64,000 nucleotides of DNA from Deferrisomatales bacterium (GTDB taxonomy: Bacteria > Desulfobacterota > Deferrisomatia > Deferrisomatales > JARGFW01): positions 1-64,000 of the forward strand of contig JARGFW010000001.1 of the NCBI GenBank assembly GCA_029211085.1, in the 5' to 3' direction. The notes beneath the pieces are model-generated. The model was not told the origin of the DNA and made no database searches. It worked only from the letters and a program-made list of their open reading frames with translations. Position numbers and translations under genes: made by a program. Positions 39,360-49,055 of this stretch are shown piece after piece. Every line of letters starts with the position of its first letter. Positions within the stretch are counted from its first letter, which is position 1.

Positions 39360-39689
39360 ATGAAGCGGACAGGGTTGCTCCTGGCCACCGTGCTGGTGGC
39401 GAGCGCGGCGGCATTTGCCGGTCAGAGCCTTACCCCCACCAATTACGGCGAGATGGAACCCGTCGTGTTCAACCACACGGCACACGCCGGGAGGGGGGAT
39501 TGCGCCACCTGCCACCACACCAAGACCCAGGAGCACCGCTGCGGGTATTGCCACAAAGCGGAGGCGACCGAAGGCGTTCCGTCCCTGGAGGACGCGGCCC
39601 ACCGGGAGGGCGCCGGCAAGTGCTGGGCCTGTCACCTCAAGGAGAAAGCGAAACAGGCCCTGGACTGCGAGGACTGCCACAGCGGCTGA
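39360..39689 (+). CDS. Tetraheme c3-like periplasmic cytochrome c
   Basis: Signal peptide and four CxxCH motifs: CATCH, CGYCH, CWACH, CEDCH. Confidence 0.9.
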   Translation: MKRTGLLLATVLVASAAAFAGQSLTPTNYGEMEPVVFNHTAHAGRGDCATCHHTKTQEHRCGYCHKAEATEGVPSLEDAAHREGAGKCWACHLKEKAKQALDCEDCHSG

Positions 39690-40105
39690 CGCAGAACCAC
39701 CCCTCCAAGGCACCCCGCGCGAAGCGGGATCGACCCGCGACCCTCCCGTCCAGAGCAGCAGGCCCGCTCCACACCGACCGGTGCCCGTCCGGCAAGACGT
39801 GGGGAAGCAGCGGTCCATCCCCCCGGTGGCGGTGCCCCTCCACCGGCTGCGCGCCGCGGCACCGGCGACGCTGCGGGTGGGCGGCGAAACCCGGACCCTC
39901 ACCCTGGGTCCAAGCTACCGGCACCCTCTCCGCCCGGGTTGAACACGGCCCGACCCTAGTCCCGGTAGTCACCTGCTGGGTGGCGTGGCAAGCCTTGTAC
40001 CCGGGCACGCAACGGGCGAGCCCGCGCCTTGATCCCAGGCTCCGGTTGTGGCGCCCCGGCGTCCGGGCTAGGATGGGGCCTACCGTCCACCTGCAGGCAG
40101 GTCCC

Positions 40106-40957
40106 ATGACCCGTTCGCCTCCCAACCGTCGCCCCTCCCCGCTGAACCACCTGGACCTGGGGCGGGACACCGGCTATCCGGACCGCTATGATCCGGCACT
40201 GTTGCAGGGCGTTCCCCGCAGCCTCAACCGGGATGACCTCGGGCTCACCGGGGCGCTGCCGTTCCACGGCGCCGATGCCTGGACGGCGTTCGAGCTCTCC
40301 TGGCTCGACCCGCGCGGCAAGCCACAAGTGGCGATCGGGCAGTTCGTGTTTCCCTGCACCAGCCCACAGCTGGTGGAGTCCAAGTCCCTGAAGTTGTACC
40401 TGAACGGCTTCAACCAGGTGCGCCTGCGCTCCGCTGGTGCAGTGCAGGAGCGCATCACGGAGGACCTGACCGCGTGTGCCGGGGCAGGGGTAACGGTGGA
40501 ACTGCTGCTGCCGAACGAGTGGCATCGGGAGGGCATCGCGAGCCTGCCCGGGGAGTGCATCGATGATCTGCCCGTCGCGATCGATGTGTATGGCCTGAAT
40601 CCGGAGCTCCTCGACGGGGCGGCCTCCGGGCCGGTGGTCACCGAGACCCTGCACAGCAACCTGCTCAAGTCCAACTGCCTAGTCACCAACCAGCCGGACT
40701 GGGGCAGTGTGCTGATCCGCTACCGCGGCTCGCGGATAAGCCGGGAGGCGTTGCTGCGCTACCTGATCTCCTACCGCCAGCACAGCGAGTTCCACGAGCA
40801 GTGCGTGGAGCGCGTGTTCTGTGACATCATGCACCACTGCCGGCCCACGCAGCTCACCGTGTACGCCCGCTACACCCGCCGAGGCGGTCTCGACATCAAC
40901 CCATTCCGCAGCAACTTCGAGACCCCGCCTGGAAATGCACGGCTGGCGCGGCAGTAG
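40106..40957 (+). CDS. queF: NADPH-dependent 7-cyano-7-deazaguanine reductase (bimodular)
   Basis: '[43 protein letters not shown]' and '[20 protein letters not shown]...[14 protein letters not shown]'. Confidence 0.94.
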   Translation: MTRSPPNRRPSPLNHLDLGRDTGYPDRYDPALLQGVPRSLNRDDLGLTGALPFHGADAWTAFELSWLDPRGKPQVAIGQFVFPCTSPQLVESKSLKLYLNGFNQVRLRSAGAVQERITEDLTACAGAGVTVELLLPNEWHREGIASLPGECIDDLPVAIDVYGLNPELLDGAASGPVVTETLHSNLLKSNCLVTNQPDWGSVLIRYRGSRISREALLRYLISYRQHSEFHEQCVERVFCDIMHHCRPTQLTVYARYTRRGGLDINPFRSNFETPPGNARLARQ

Positions 40958-41151
40958 CGGGGGGTGGTGACGGGGTCGGGAAAGAGCATGGGCAATAGAT
41001 GTGGAATTGGCCACTGGCTCTCGGTCGATTGCCCGGGACCGTTCCGCGTTGCTAGAATCCCGCGAACCATTCTCCACGCGCGGCGGGCACCGGGTACGGT
41101 CCGGAGCTTGCCCCTGGCTTGACCCCTCATCGTGTCTTTTCGAGGCCCCTC

Positions 41152-42330
41152 TTGACGGAACTCCTCCTCACCCTGTCGTGGCGCGACGTCGCCGACATCC
41201 TCCTCGCCAGCACCCTGTTCTGGGGCGCCATCCTATGGTTGCGGCGCACCCGCGCCCTGCCGGCGTTCCTCGGCCTGGCCATCCTGGGAGCAGTATACCT
41301 GGGGGCGTGGCAGCTCGGCCTGCAGCTTACCGCACGGATCTTCCAGGGATTTTCGGCCGTCCTGTTGGTGCTGGTGGTGGTGGTGTTCCAGGAGGATCTG
41401 CGCCGACTGCTGGAGCGCATCGGCTCCTGGGGAATGCGCCGCCGGGCGCCGCCCCGGGGAACCAGCGCGGCCGCCGCCCTGGTGCGGGTGGTCACCCGCC
41501 TGACCCAGACCCGCACGGGGGCGCTGGTGGTGCTGCCCGGGCGCGAGCCCCTGGAGCGACACCTGGAGGGCGGGCTGCCCCTCGGTGGGCAGCTCACCGA
41601 GCCACTGCTGTTGAGCCTGTTCGACGCCTCCTCGCCAGGGCACGACGGGGCGGTGGTGGTGATGGGAGACCGGGTGACCCGGTTCGCGCTGCGCCTGCCT
41701 CTTTCCACCGATCAGGACCAGCTGCAGGATGTGGGGACCCGGCACGCCGCCGCCCTGGGGCTGTCGGAACGCAGCGATGCCCTGGTGATCGTGGTCTCCG
41801 AGGAGCGCGGGGAGGTCTCGGTGGCGCGGGCAGGGGTTCTCACCCGCCTGGCCGGCGCGCAGGATCTGCCCGCAGTGCTCGCCGCGTTCCAGGACGAGGT
41901 GACCCCCGCACCGGGGCAACGGCGCTCGCCCTGGCAGGTGCTGAACCACCAGTGGCGGCCGGCGCTCCTCGCGGTGGGGCTCTCCCTGCTGCTCTGGGGC
42001 CTGCAGGGGCCAGGGTCAACGGTCGTGGAGGCCGAACGGGAAGCCGCGGTGATGGTGTCCAACCTGCCGGCGGAGTTCAACTTGGAGTCGATCACCCCCG
42101 AACGGGTGACCGTGGTCCTGCGCGGCTCCCAGCGGCGGGTGCTGCTGGCGCCCGCCGAACTGCTCCCGGTGCGGGTGGACGCCGTCCTGGCCCAGCTCGG
42201 CCGGCGCACCTTCCAGCTCGACCCCAACGAGGTGGAGGCCCCCCGGGGTACGGAGGTGGTGGCCGTGCGGCCCTCCACGGTCAAACTCTCCCTGCAACCC
42301 ACCTCGAAAGGGGCACCGCGGACCCCCTGA
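41152..42330 (+). CDS. Membrane DAC (diadenylate cyclase, CdaA-like) domain fused to YbbR-like domain
   Basis: 'LFDASSPGHDGAVVVMGDRVTRFALRLPLS...VGTRHAAALGLSERSDALVIVVSEERGEVSVARAG' followed by YbbR-like beta region; TTG start (41152 or 41119). Confidence 0.82.
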   Translation: MTELLLTLSWRDVADILLASTLFWGAILWLRRTRALPAFLGLAILGAVYLGAWQLGLQLTARIFQGFSAVLLVLVVVVFQEDLRRLLERIGSWGMRRRAPPRGTSAAAALVRVVTRLTQTRTGALVVLPGREPLERHLEGGLPLGGQLTEPLLLSLFDASSPGHDGAVVVMGDRVTRFALRLPLSTDQDQLQDVGTRHAAALGLSERSDALVIVVSEERGEVSVARAGVLTRLAGAQDLPAVLAAFQDEVTPAPGQRRSPWQVLNHQWRPALLAVGLSLLLWGLQGPGSTVVEAEREAAVMVSNLPAEFNLESITPERVTVVLRGSQRRVLLAPAELLPVRVDAVLAQLGRRTFQLDPNEVEAPRGTEVVAVRPSTVKLSLQPTSKGAPRTP

Positions 42331-42343
42331 GGTCCGCCGTGAT

Positions 42344-42574
42344 CTACACGAGCAACTTTGCGAGCTCCGCCGGCTTCGGCACCTTGCCCGCTATCTTGAT
42401 CGCTCCGTCCACGGCCAGTGCCGGAGTGACCATGACGCCCCGCTTCATCAACTCGGCCAGGTCGGTTACGTGGGTTACCTCGGCCTGGATGCCGGCCTGG
42501 GACACCGCCTCCTTCGCCGCCTCGTAGAGCTTGTTGCACTTGGCGCAGCCGGTTCCGAGCACTTCGATCTTCAT
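42344..42574 (-). CDS. Small thioredoxin-family redox disulfide protein
   Basis: 'MKIEVLGTGCAKCNKLYEAAKEAVSQAGIQAEVTHVTDLAELMKRGVMVTPALAVDGAIKIAGKVP'. Confidence 0.92.
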   Translation of the reverse strand: MKIEVLGTGCAKCNKLYEAAKEAVSQAGIQAEVTHVTDLAELMKRGVMVTPALAVDGAIKIAGKVPKPAELAKLLV

Positions 42575-42598
42575 CTCGAGCCTCCTCGTTCCGTCATT

Positions 42599-43303
42599 CT
42601 AGGTTGCGCTCCACAGCACGAACAGTCCGACCCCGGCGATGAGCGCGCCCGCCAGCGTCTTGAAGGCTCTGTTCACCCTCTCCAGCCCCCTCGACTGCAC
42701 CAGATCCTTCGCCACCCCCACGCTGGTGCCGGCGAGAGCGATGAGCAGGCAGTGGCCCACGGCGTAGGTCCACAACAGCGCCAGGCCGTACACCATGTTG
42801 CCCTTGGCCGCGATGAAGGTGAGGACCACCACCAGGATGGGGGCGGCGCACGGCGCGGAGATCAGGCCAAACAGCAAGCCCAGGGTGAACGCGCCGATCA
42901 ACCCGGCGTGTTTTGGCCGGTAGCGGGCCAGGCTTTCGGGCACCGAAAAGGTCCACAGATCCCACAGGTGGGCGGCCATGGCCAGGCACACCGCGGCGAT
43001 CACCCACGGCCAGAGCTCCCCCACATCGCCAAACAGGCGCCCCAGGGTGATGGCGATAACCCCCATGGCGGTGAAGCTCACCGCCAGCCCGAACACGAAC
43101 ACCAGGGAGAAGCCCAGGCTGCGCCTCCAACCCGACACCCCCGCGTAGCCGCCGACAAAACCGATGACCAGGGGGATCATGGCCAACACACAGGGGCTCG
43201 CCGCGGTGAGAGCCCCACCCACGAACACCGCGGCAAACGCCAGCCAGGGGTTGGTCTGGATGTAGACTTGGGCATTACCGAGGAATGCATCGAGACCGGG
43301 CAT
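42599..43303 (-). CDS. Cytochrome c biogenesis / DsbD-like membrane protein CcdA
   Basis: 'AASPCVLAMIPLVIGFVGGY...LLFGLISAPCAAPILVVVLTFIA', six TM. Confidence 0.9.
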   Translation of the reverse strand: MPGLDAFLGNAQVYIQTNPWLAFAAVFVGGALTAASPCVLAMIPLVIGFVGGYAGVSGWRRSLGFSLVFVFGLAVSFTAMGVIAITLGRLFGDVGELWPWVIAAVCLAMAAHLWDLWTFSVPESLARYRPKHAGLIGAFTLGLLFGLISAPCAAPILVVVLTFIAAKGNMVYGLALLWTYAVGHCLLIALAGTSVGVAKDLVQSRGLERVNRAFKTLAGALIAGVGLFVLWSAT

Positions 43304-43304
43304 G

Positions 43305-44495
43305 TCAGCCTCCGGCGACGGTTAGATGGGGGAACAGGGCGCCGAAGATCATCCCGGCAGCCGTCGACAGCAGCACCACGTAGACAACGAACGCGGCGGT
43401 CTTCCGGGTGCCCAGCACGCTGCGGATCACCAGCATGTTGGGCAGCGACAACGCCGGTCCCGCGAGGAGGAGGGCCAGGGCCGGTCCGCTGCCCATGCCG
43501 CTGCCCACCAGGCCCTGGAGGATCGGCACTTCGGTGAGGGTCGCGAAATACATCAGCGCCCCGGCCACGGAGGCGAACAGGTTTGCCCCCAGCGAGTTGC
43601 CCCCCACCCACTCGGCCACCCAGGTGCTGGGGACCAGCCCCGCGTCGCGGCCCGGCATGCCCAGCAGGAAGCCGGCGACCAGCACCCCGGCGAACAGCAG
43701 GGGCAGGATCTGCTTGGCAAACCCCCAGGTGGACTCCATCCACTCGCCCACCTCGTCGCGGGAGAACCACGCCCACACCATGCCCAGGGTGCCCAGCAGA
43801 CCGGCGCCGGCCAGCCACCACTTGACCTCGAACACCGCGCTGGCCCAACCCACCGGCTCCCGGGGCTTGCCCCAGGCGCCGAACACCAGCACAGCGACCA
43901 TGGCCAGCAGGTACACGGCGTTCTTCCACAGGGGTCGGGCCGGCGCATCCTCGGGAACGGCGGCGAACTGGGCCTGGCGCTCGGCTTCCGAGGTGCGGAA
44001 GGTGAACGCCATGGCGAGGCCTAGGGCGTAGGCGAACACCACCGCTCCCACGGCCCGAGCAATGCCCAACTCGGGGCCCAGTACCTTGGCGGTGAGCACG
44101 ATGGCCAACACGTTGATCGCGGGTCCGGAGTAGAGGAACGCCGTGGCCGGGCCGATGCCCGCCCCCCGGGCATAGATGCCGGCGAACAGGGGCAGCACGG
44201 TACAGGAACACACCGCCAGCACGGTGCCCGACACCGCTGCCACGGTGTAGGCCACCAGCCGTTTGGCCTCGGCCCCGAGGTACTTGAGCACCGCACCCTG
44301 GCTGACGAACACTGCAATCGCCCCGGCGATGAAGAACGCGGGGACCAGACAGGTGAGCACGTGGGCCCGGGCGTAGTCCTGGAGCATGAAGAACGCTTCG
44401 AGGATCGCCGACTGCACCCGGGGGTGGTCCACCGGCAGGTAGTAGGCGGCCAGGAACACTCCGACGATCAGCAGTAGAACTCTGCGCTCGCTCAT
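43305..44495 (-). CDS. Permease (ArsP/UPF0718-like)
   Basis: 'FFIAGAIAVFVSQGAVLKYLGAEAKRLVAYTVAAVSGTVLAVCSCTVLPLFAGIYARGAGIGPATAFLYSGPAINVLAIVLT'. Confidence 0.88.
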   Translation of the reverse strand: MSERRVLLLIVGVFLAAYYLPVDHPRVQSAILEAFFMLQDYARAHVLTCLVPAFFIAGAIAVFVSQGAVLKYLGAEAKRLVAYTVAAVSGTVLAVCSCTVLPLFAGIYARGAGIGPATAFLYSGPAINVLAIVLTAKVLGPELGIARAVGAVVFAYALGLAMAFTFRTSEAERQAQFAAVPEDAPARPLWKNAVYLLAMVAVLVFGAWGKPREPVGWASAVFEVKWWLAGAGLLGTLGMVWAWFSRDEVGEWMESTWGFAKQILPLLFAGVLVAGFLLGMPGRDAGLVPSTWVAEWVGGNSLGANLFASVAGALMYFATLTEVPILQGLVGSGMGSGPALALLLAGPALSLPNMLVIRSVLGTRKTAAFVVYVVLLSTAAGMIFGALFPHLTVAGG

Positions 44496-44499
44496 CGGT

Positions 44500-44895
44500 T
44501 CAGCCCCCCGCCGCTGCGCCCAGGAGGCCGGCCTTGCGCAACTGGGCTTCCAACTGGGCCGGGTCCAGGTACCCGACGTGGCGGAACATCTCGCTGCCGG
44601 CTCGGTCGAAGAACAGCACCGTGGGGACCAGCAGCACCCCGTACTGACCGGCCATCTCCTCTTCCCTGCCGATGTGCACGAAGCGGAACGTCATCTCGCC
44701 TCGGACCGTGGGCTCCAGGGCGTCGAATGCCTGGCCTTGCCGGATGCACTGCAGGCAGCGCTCCAGGCCGAAGCGCACGATCAGGGGTTTGCCCGATTCC
44801 CGGGCGGCATCCTCCAGGGGGCCCGCGTGGGCGAGCGCAGCCAAGGCCAGACCGGCGGCGAGAGTCAGTGCGAAGATGCGCAGCGCGTGGTGCAT
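44500..44895 (-). CDS. Secreted thioredoxin-like protein
   Basis: Signal peptide; 'FGLERCLQCIRQGQAFDALEP...QYGVLLVPTVLFFDRAGSEMFRHVGYLDPAQLEAQLRKAG'. Confidence 0.82.
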   Translation of the reverse strand: MHHALRIFALTLAAGLALAALAHAGPLEDAARESGKPLIVRFGLERCLQCIRQGQAFDALEPTVRGEMTFRFVHIGREEEMAGQYGVLLVPTVLFFDRAGSEMFRHVGYLDPAQLEAQLRKAGLLGAAAGG

Positions 44896-44915
44896 GGGCC
44901 CTCTCCCGGCGGCGC

Positions 44916-45710
44916 TCATGCGCCGCGCACGACGGAAACGATCATCCAGGCAGAGATCGCGATCATCAGTACCCCGAACGCCCGCTTCAGGGAGCGCTTG
45001 TCCACCGCCAGGGAGACCCGGGGACCGAGTTGCGCGCCGACGAAGCCCGCGGCGGCCAGGGGGAGCGTCAGCCCCGGGTCGAAGTGGCCCGCCAGGCCGT
45101 GTCCCAGAAACCCGGTGAGCGCCGTGAGGCCGATCATCGCGGAACTGGAACCCACCGCCACCTTCAAGGGGATGCGGCATACGAATACCATGAGCGGCAC
45201 CTTCAAGATGCCGCCGCCGATGCCGAGCATTCCGGCAAAGAAACCGGCCACCGCCATCAGGGGCTCGGCCACCAGCCAGTTGACCGTGTATGACTCACCA
45301 TTCAGGCTGCGGGTCCAGTAGGCCCGGCCGCGCCGGGGTGGCCCTTTTTGTTCGACCAACGGGCGCAGCATGAAGAACGCGGCGACCACGACGACGCACG
45401 CGAAGACGAGCTTGCCCGCTTGCGCCGGCACGTACTGGGAGAGGTACCCGCCCAGCAAGGCGCCCAGGTTGGTGGCCGGTTCCACCAGCAGCACCAGTTT
45501 CCAGTCCACGAACCCGGCACGATGGAAGATCAGCAAGGACGAGAGGGAGACGGCCATGATCACCGCCTGACTCGTTGCGGCGGCCTGGTGGAAAGGAACA
45601 CTGGCCGCCAGCAGGAGCGGCACGTAGAACGCCCCGCCCCCCTGGCCCAGCGCCGAAAAGGCGACGGCGACCCCGAAAAAGATCGCCACCAGAACCAGGG
45701 TCGTGGTCAC
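44916..45710 (-). CDS. TauE/SafE family sulfite/anion exporter
   Basis: Multi-TM; 'GMLGIGGGILKVPLMVFVCRIPLKVAVGSSSAMIGLTALTG'. Confidence 0.9.
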   Translation of the reverse strand: MTTTLVLVAIFFGVAVAFSALGQGGGAFYVPLLLAASVPFHQAAATSQAVIMAVSLSSLLIFHRAGFVDWKLVLLVEPATNLGALLGGYLSQYVPAQAGKLVFACVVVVAAFFMLRPLVEQKGPPRRGRAYWTRSLNGESYTVNWLVAEPLMAVAGFFAGMLGIGGGILKVPLMVFVCRIPLKVAVGSSSAMIGLTALTGFLGHGLAGHFDPGLTLPLAAAGFVGAQLGPRVSLAVDKRSLKRAFGVLMIAISAWMIVSVVRGA

Positions 45711-45713
45711 CGG

Positions 45714-46178
45714 CTATTCCACCCCCATCTTCGCCAGCACCGCCAGGACCTGATCCTCGGGGAGGTAGCCTTCGTGGCGGAAGAACTCGGTGCCATCCGC
45801 GCGCAGGAACACCTGGGTGGGAATCAGCCGCACGCCGTACTGACCGGCGACGGCGGGAATCTTGCGGACGTCGTGGAAGGTCACCTCGACCCGGTCGGGA
45901 AATTTCTCCCGCACCGCCTGCATCACCGGCTTCATCGCCTCGCAGGGTTTGCAGCCCTCGCCGCCCAACTCTAGGAACACCACCTTCCCGCCCGCCGCAA
46001 GGGGGGGCAAGGGCGCGGGCCGCTCGACGGCGGGAGGGGCGATGGGTTGTTGGCTCCCGCTCGAGATGGCGGGGGCGAGCCCGAGCCGTAGACCACCGGC
46101 AACGACTGCCACCGCAGCCATCCCCAGGAAGGTCTTCCTCACGGCCGCCCCTCCCGGCGGGTGCGGTGTTGCTGCCAC
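45714..46178 (-). CDS. Secreted thioredoxin-like protein
   Basis: 'VVFLELGGEGCKPCEAMKPVMQAVREKFPDRVEVTFHDVRKIPAVAGQYGVRLIPTQVFLRADGTEFFRHEGYLPEDQVLAVLAKMG'. Confidence 0.87.
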   Translation of the reverse strand: MAATPHPPGGAAVRKTFLGMAAVAVVAGGLRLGLAPAISSGSQQPIAPPAVERPAPLPPLAAGGKVVFLELGGEGCKPCEAMKPVMQAVREKFPDRVEVTFHDVRKIPAVAGQYGVRLIPTQVFLRADGTEFFRHEGYLPEDQVLAVLAKMGVE

Positions 46179-46549
46179 ACAGCCGCCAGTTGGTCTTCGG
46201 TGAAGAAGCTGTCGAAGCGGGCGATCTCCGCGCCGGCCCCATCGAACAACAGCACCACCGGCAGGGTCACCGCACGGTAGGTCTTGCCGGCGTCCGGATC
46301 CTTCGCCAGGTCGACGCGCTCATAGCGCAAGCCCTCCCCGCTGCCACCCAGGAAGTTCAGCACCTCCTGCTCTCCTGCGACGCACAGATTGCGCACACAT
46401 TCGCAGGCGTCGCTCTGGGTTACGAAGACCAGGGACTCGCTTCCCTTCGGGGCGATGGTCTCGGCCGATGCAACGACGGGGACCAGCAGCATCGCGCACA
46501 GTGCCGCCAGGAGCAGGAAGCGGATACCCAGGGTTCGGGGCTTGCACAT
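46139..46549 (-). CDS. Secreted thioredoxin-like protein with atypical CxCxxxxC
   Basis: Signal peptide; 'DACECVRNLCVAGEQEVLNFLGGSGEGLRYERVDLAKDPDAGKTYRAVTLPVVLLFDGAGAEIARFDSFFTEDQLAAVW'. Confidence 0.7.
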   Translation of the reverse strand: MCKPRTLGIRFLLLAALCAMLLVPVVASAETIAPKGSESLVFVTQSDACECVRNLCVAGEQEVLNFLGGSGEGLRYERVDLAKDPDAGKTYRAVTLPVVLLFDGAGAEIARFDSFFTEDQLAAVWQQHRTRREGRP

Positions 46550-46599
46550 GACTGCTACCTCCATTGATAACGAAGAGCTTATGACCGGACGGCCGACGC

Positions 46600-46911
46600 T
46601 CAACCCACAGCACGCATTCTTGCGCGGTGTTCCCGGCGCACCATTTCGTCCACCAGCTCCAGGATCTCGTACACCCGGGTGTCCACCACCCGATAGAAGG
46701 TCATGGTGCCCTCCTGGCGGGACTCCAGGATGCCAGCGGCCTTCATCGTCGCCAGGTGTTTGGAGGTGTTGGGCTGGCTGCCCTCCAGCTCGGGGCAGAT
46801 CCGGCACACGCACTCCTCCCCCCGGCGCAGGAGCTCCAGGATGGCGATGCGGGTGGGGTGGGCGATGGCCTTCAGGATCTCGGCACGGCGGGGCTCTGCG
46901 GAAGCGTCCAT
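46600..46911 (-). CDS. arsR: ArsR/SmtB family transcriptional regulator
   Basis: 'ILKAIAHPTRIAILELLRRGEECVCRICPELEGSQPNTSKHLATMKAAGILESRQEGTMTFYRV'. Confidence 0.92.
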   Translation of the reverse strand: MDASAEPRRAEILKAIAHPTRIAILELLRRGEECVCRICPELEGSQPNTSKHLATMKAAGILESRQEGTMTFYRVVDTRVYEILELVDEMVRREHRARMRAVG

Positions 46912-47052
46912 GGGCTCCTCCGGTTCAGTTGATAACGGGATAGTAATAGAGGTACTTCCGAATGGCAAGCTGGAATTACCCACTATATGCGCAGGCAACG
47001 AATCTATATTCAGCGGTCACTGCCGTCTCATCCCTATTTACAAATACGGAAG

Positions 47053-47080
47053 TTGACATTCCTGGTGCGCGCGGATAGGG
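47053..47080 (+). promoter_or_regulatory. Candidate promoter of the arsR-arsC-acr3 operon
   Basis: TTGACA at 47053-47058 with weak -10 (ATAGGG) after 16 nt, within an AT-rich divergent intergenic region. Confidence 0.35.
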
Positions 47081-47114
47081 TCACAAATCGCCACCAAGCG
47101 ATATGGAGGGCCGT

Positions 47115-47468
47115 ATGAAGACCTTGGCCGGTTTGCTCAAATCCACTGCCGACGAATCGCGGCTGCGCATCCTGTTCCTGCTGGAAGCAGGGGAGTTGTG
47201 CGTGTGCGATATCCAGGAGGTGTTGGGGCTCGCCCAGTCCACGGTGAGCCGGCACCTGCAGGTGCTGGAGGAAGCGGGGCTGATCCAGGCGCGCCGTCAG
47301 GGCCTGTGGAAATACTACCGGTTCTGCGAACTACCCCGGCCCGCCGCCCAGGCACTGCTGGGCCTGGTGCGCCAGGAGGGGGCGAGGCTGCCGGAGGCTG
47401 CCGAGGTGCGGGTGAAGTTGGAGGCCGTGGCCACCCGCGGCACCTGCGGCGCCGCCGTGGCCGTGTAG
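47115..47468 (+). CDS. arsR: ArsR/SmtB family transcriptional regulator
   Basis: 'STADESRLRILFLLEAGELCVCDIQEVLGLAQSTVSRHLQVLEEAGLIQARRQGLWKYYRF'. Confidence 0.93.
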   Translation: MKTLAGLLKSTADESRLRILFLLEAGELCVCDIQEVLGLAQSTVSRHLQVLEEAGLIQARRQGLWKYYRFCELPRPAAQALLGLVRQEGARLPEAAEVRVKLEAVATRGTCGAAVAV

Positions 47469-47478
47469 GGCAGTGCAG

Positions 47479-47901
47479 ATGAAGCAGCGGGTGCTGTTCC
47501 TGTGCACCGGCAACTCTTGCCGCAGCCAGATGGCCCACGGCTGGCTGGCTCACCTGGCCGGCGACCGCTACGCCGTGTACTCGGCGGGCCTTGAAACCCA
47601 CGGCGTCAACCCCCGGGCGGTGCAGGTGATGGCCGAAGCCGGTGTGGACATCTCCCGTTACACCTGCAACGCGGTGCGTGAATACCTGGCCGAGAGCTTC
47701 GACCTGCTGGTCACGGTGTGCGGCGGGGCCAAGGAAGCGTGCCCCCTGTTCGCCGGTGAGGTGAAAGAGCGCCTGCACTGGCCGTTCGACGATCCGGCGG
47801 GTGCGACGGGGAGCGAAGAGGAGATCCTGGCGGTGTTCCGCCGGGTGCGCGACGCGATCCGCCAGCGGATCGAGACCTTTTTGGAGGAGGATGCGGCATG
47901 A
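47479..47901 (+). CDS. arsC: Arsenate reductase (LMW-phosphatase/thioredoxin-type)
   Basis: '[56 protein letters not shown]...[12 protein letters not shown]'. Confidence 0.94.
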   Translation: MKQRVLFLCTGNSCRSQMAHGWLAHLAGDRYAVYSAGLETHGVNPRAVQVMAEAGVDISRYTCNAVREYLAESFDLLVTVCGGAKEACPLFAGEVKERLHWPFDDPAGATGSEEEILAVFRRVRDAIRQRIETFLEEDAA

Positions 47902-48968
47902 GCGGCCTTTCCAAGCAGCTGTCCTTCGTGGACCGCTATCTCACCCTGTGGATCTTCCTGGCGATGTTCCTCGGCGTGGGAAGCGGCTACTTCTTTCCGG
48001 GCGTCAAGGACGGGATCAACTTCTTCCAGGTGGGCACCACGAACATCCCCATCGCCGTGGGGCTCATCTTGATGATGTACCCGCCCCTGGCCAAGGTGCG
48101 CTACGAGGAACTGCCCCAGGTGTTCCGCAACACCAAGGTGTTGGGGCTGTCCCTGGTACAGAACTGGGTGGTGGGACCGGTGCTGATGTTCGCCCTGGCG
48201 GTGACCGTGCTGGGCGACTACCACGAGTACATGGTGGGGCTGATCCTCATCGGCCTAGCCCGCTGCATCGCCATGGTCATCGTGTGGAACGACCTGGCCA
48301 AAGGCGACACCGAGTACTGCGCCGGGCTGGTGGCGTTCAACTCCATCTTCCAGGTGCTGTTTTTTTCGGTGTACGCCTGGTTCTTCATCACCTGGCTGCC
48401 GCCGAAGCTGGGCATCGCCGGAGCCACCGTGGACATCACCATCGGCCAGATCGCCGAGAGCGTGTTCATCTACCTGGGCATCCCGTTCCTGGCGGGCATG
48501 TTGTCCCGCTTCCTGGGCCTGAAACTCAAGGGCCGGGAGTGGTACGAGACCAAGTTCATCCCCCGGATCAGCCCCCTCACCTTGATCGCCCTGCTGTTCA
48601 CGATCCTGGTCATGTTCAGCCTCAAGGGCGAGGTGATCGTCGCCCTGCCGTTCGACGTGGTGCGCATTGCGATACCGCTCACCATCTACTTCCTGGTGAT
48701 GTTCTTCGTGTCGTTCTGGATGAGCCGCAAGGTGGGCGCCACCTACGGCCAGACCGTGACCCTGTCGTTCACTGCCGCGTCCAACAACTTCGAACTGGCC
48801 ATCGCCGTGGCGGTGGCGGTGTTCGGCATCGACTCCGGGGAGGCGTTCGCCGCGGTGATCGGGCCCCTGGTGGAGGTGCCGGTGCTGATCAGCCTGGTCA
48901 ACGTGGCCCTGCGCTTCCGGGGCAGGTACTTCCCCGGTGAGAGTCGGGTCGCAGGGGCCAGGTGTTGA
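47898..48968 (+). CDS. acr3: ACR3-family arsenite efflux transporter
   Basis: '[52 protein letters not shown]...[23 protein letters not shown]'. Confidence 0.95.
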   Translation: MSGLSKQLSFVDRYLTLWIFLAMFLGVGSGYFFPGVKDGINFFQVGTTNIPIAVGLILMMYPPLAKVRYEELPQVFRNTKVLGLSLVQNWVVGPVLMFALAVTVLGDYHEYMVGLILIGLARCIAMVIVWNDLAKGDTEYCAGLVAFNSIFQVLFFSVYAWFFITWLPPKLGIAGATVDITIGQIAESVFIYLGIPFLAGMLSRFLGLKLKGREWYETKFIPRISPLTLIALLFTILVMFSLKGEVIVALPFDVVRIAIPLTIYFLVMFFVSFWMSRKVGATYGQTVTLSFTAASNNFELAIAVAVAVFGIDSGEAFAAVIGPLVEVPVLISLVNVALRFRGRYFPGESRVAGARC

Positions 48969-49055
48969 TCCGGGTCAAGGCAGGGGAGTCGCCGGCGCGA
49001 TAGGGTCGGGTAGTGTGACATCCGATTCCAGACCCCCGGCACCCCACACCCGACC

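Noticed and set aside
39690-39790. tRNA-like string on the minus strand (…GTCGCGGGTCGATCCCGC…)
   Set aside because: T-loop is short by a base, and I could not form a proper anticodon arm or acceptor stem. At best a tRNA relic; needs tRNAscan-SE.
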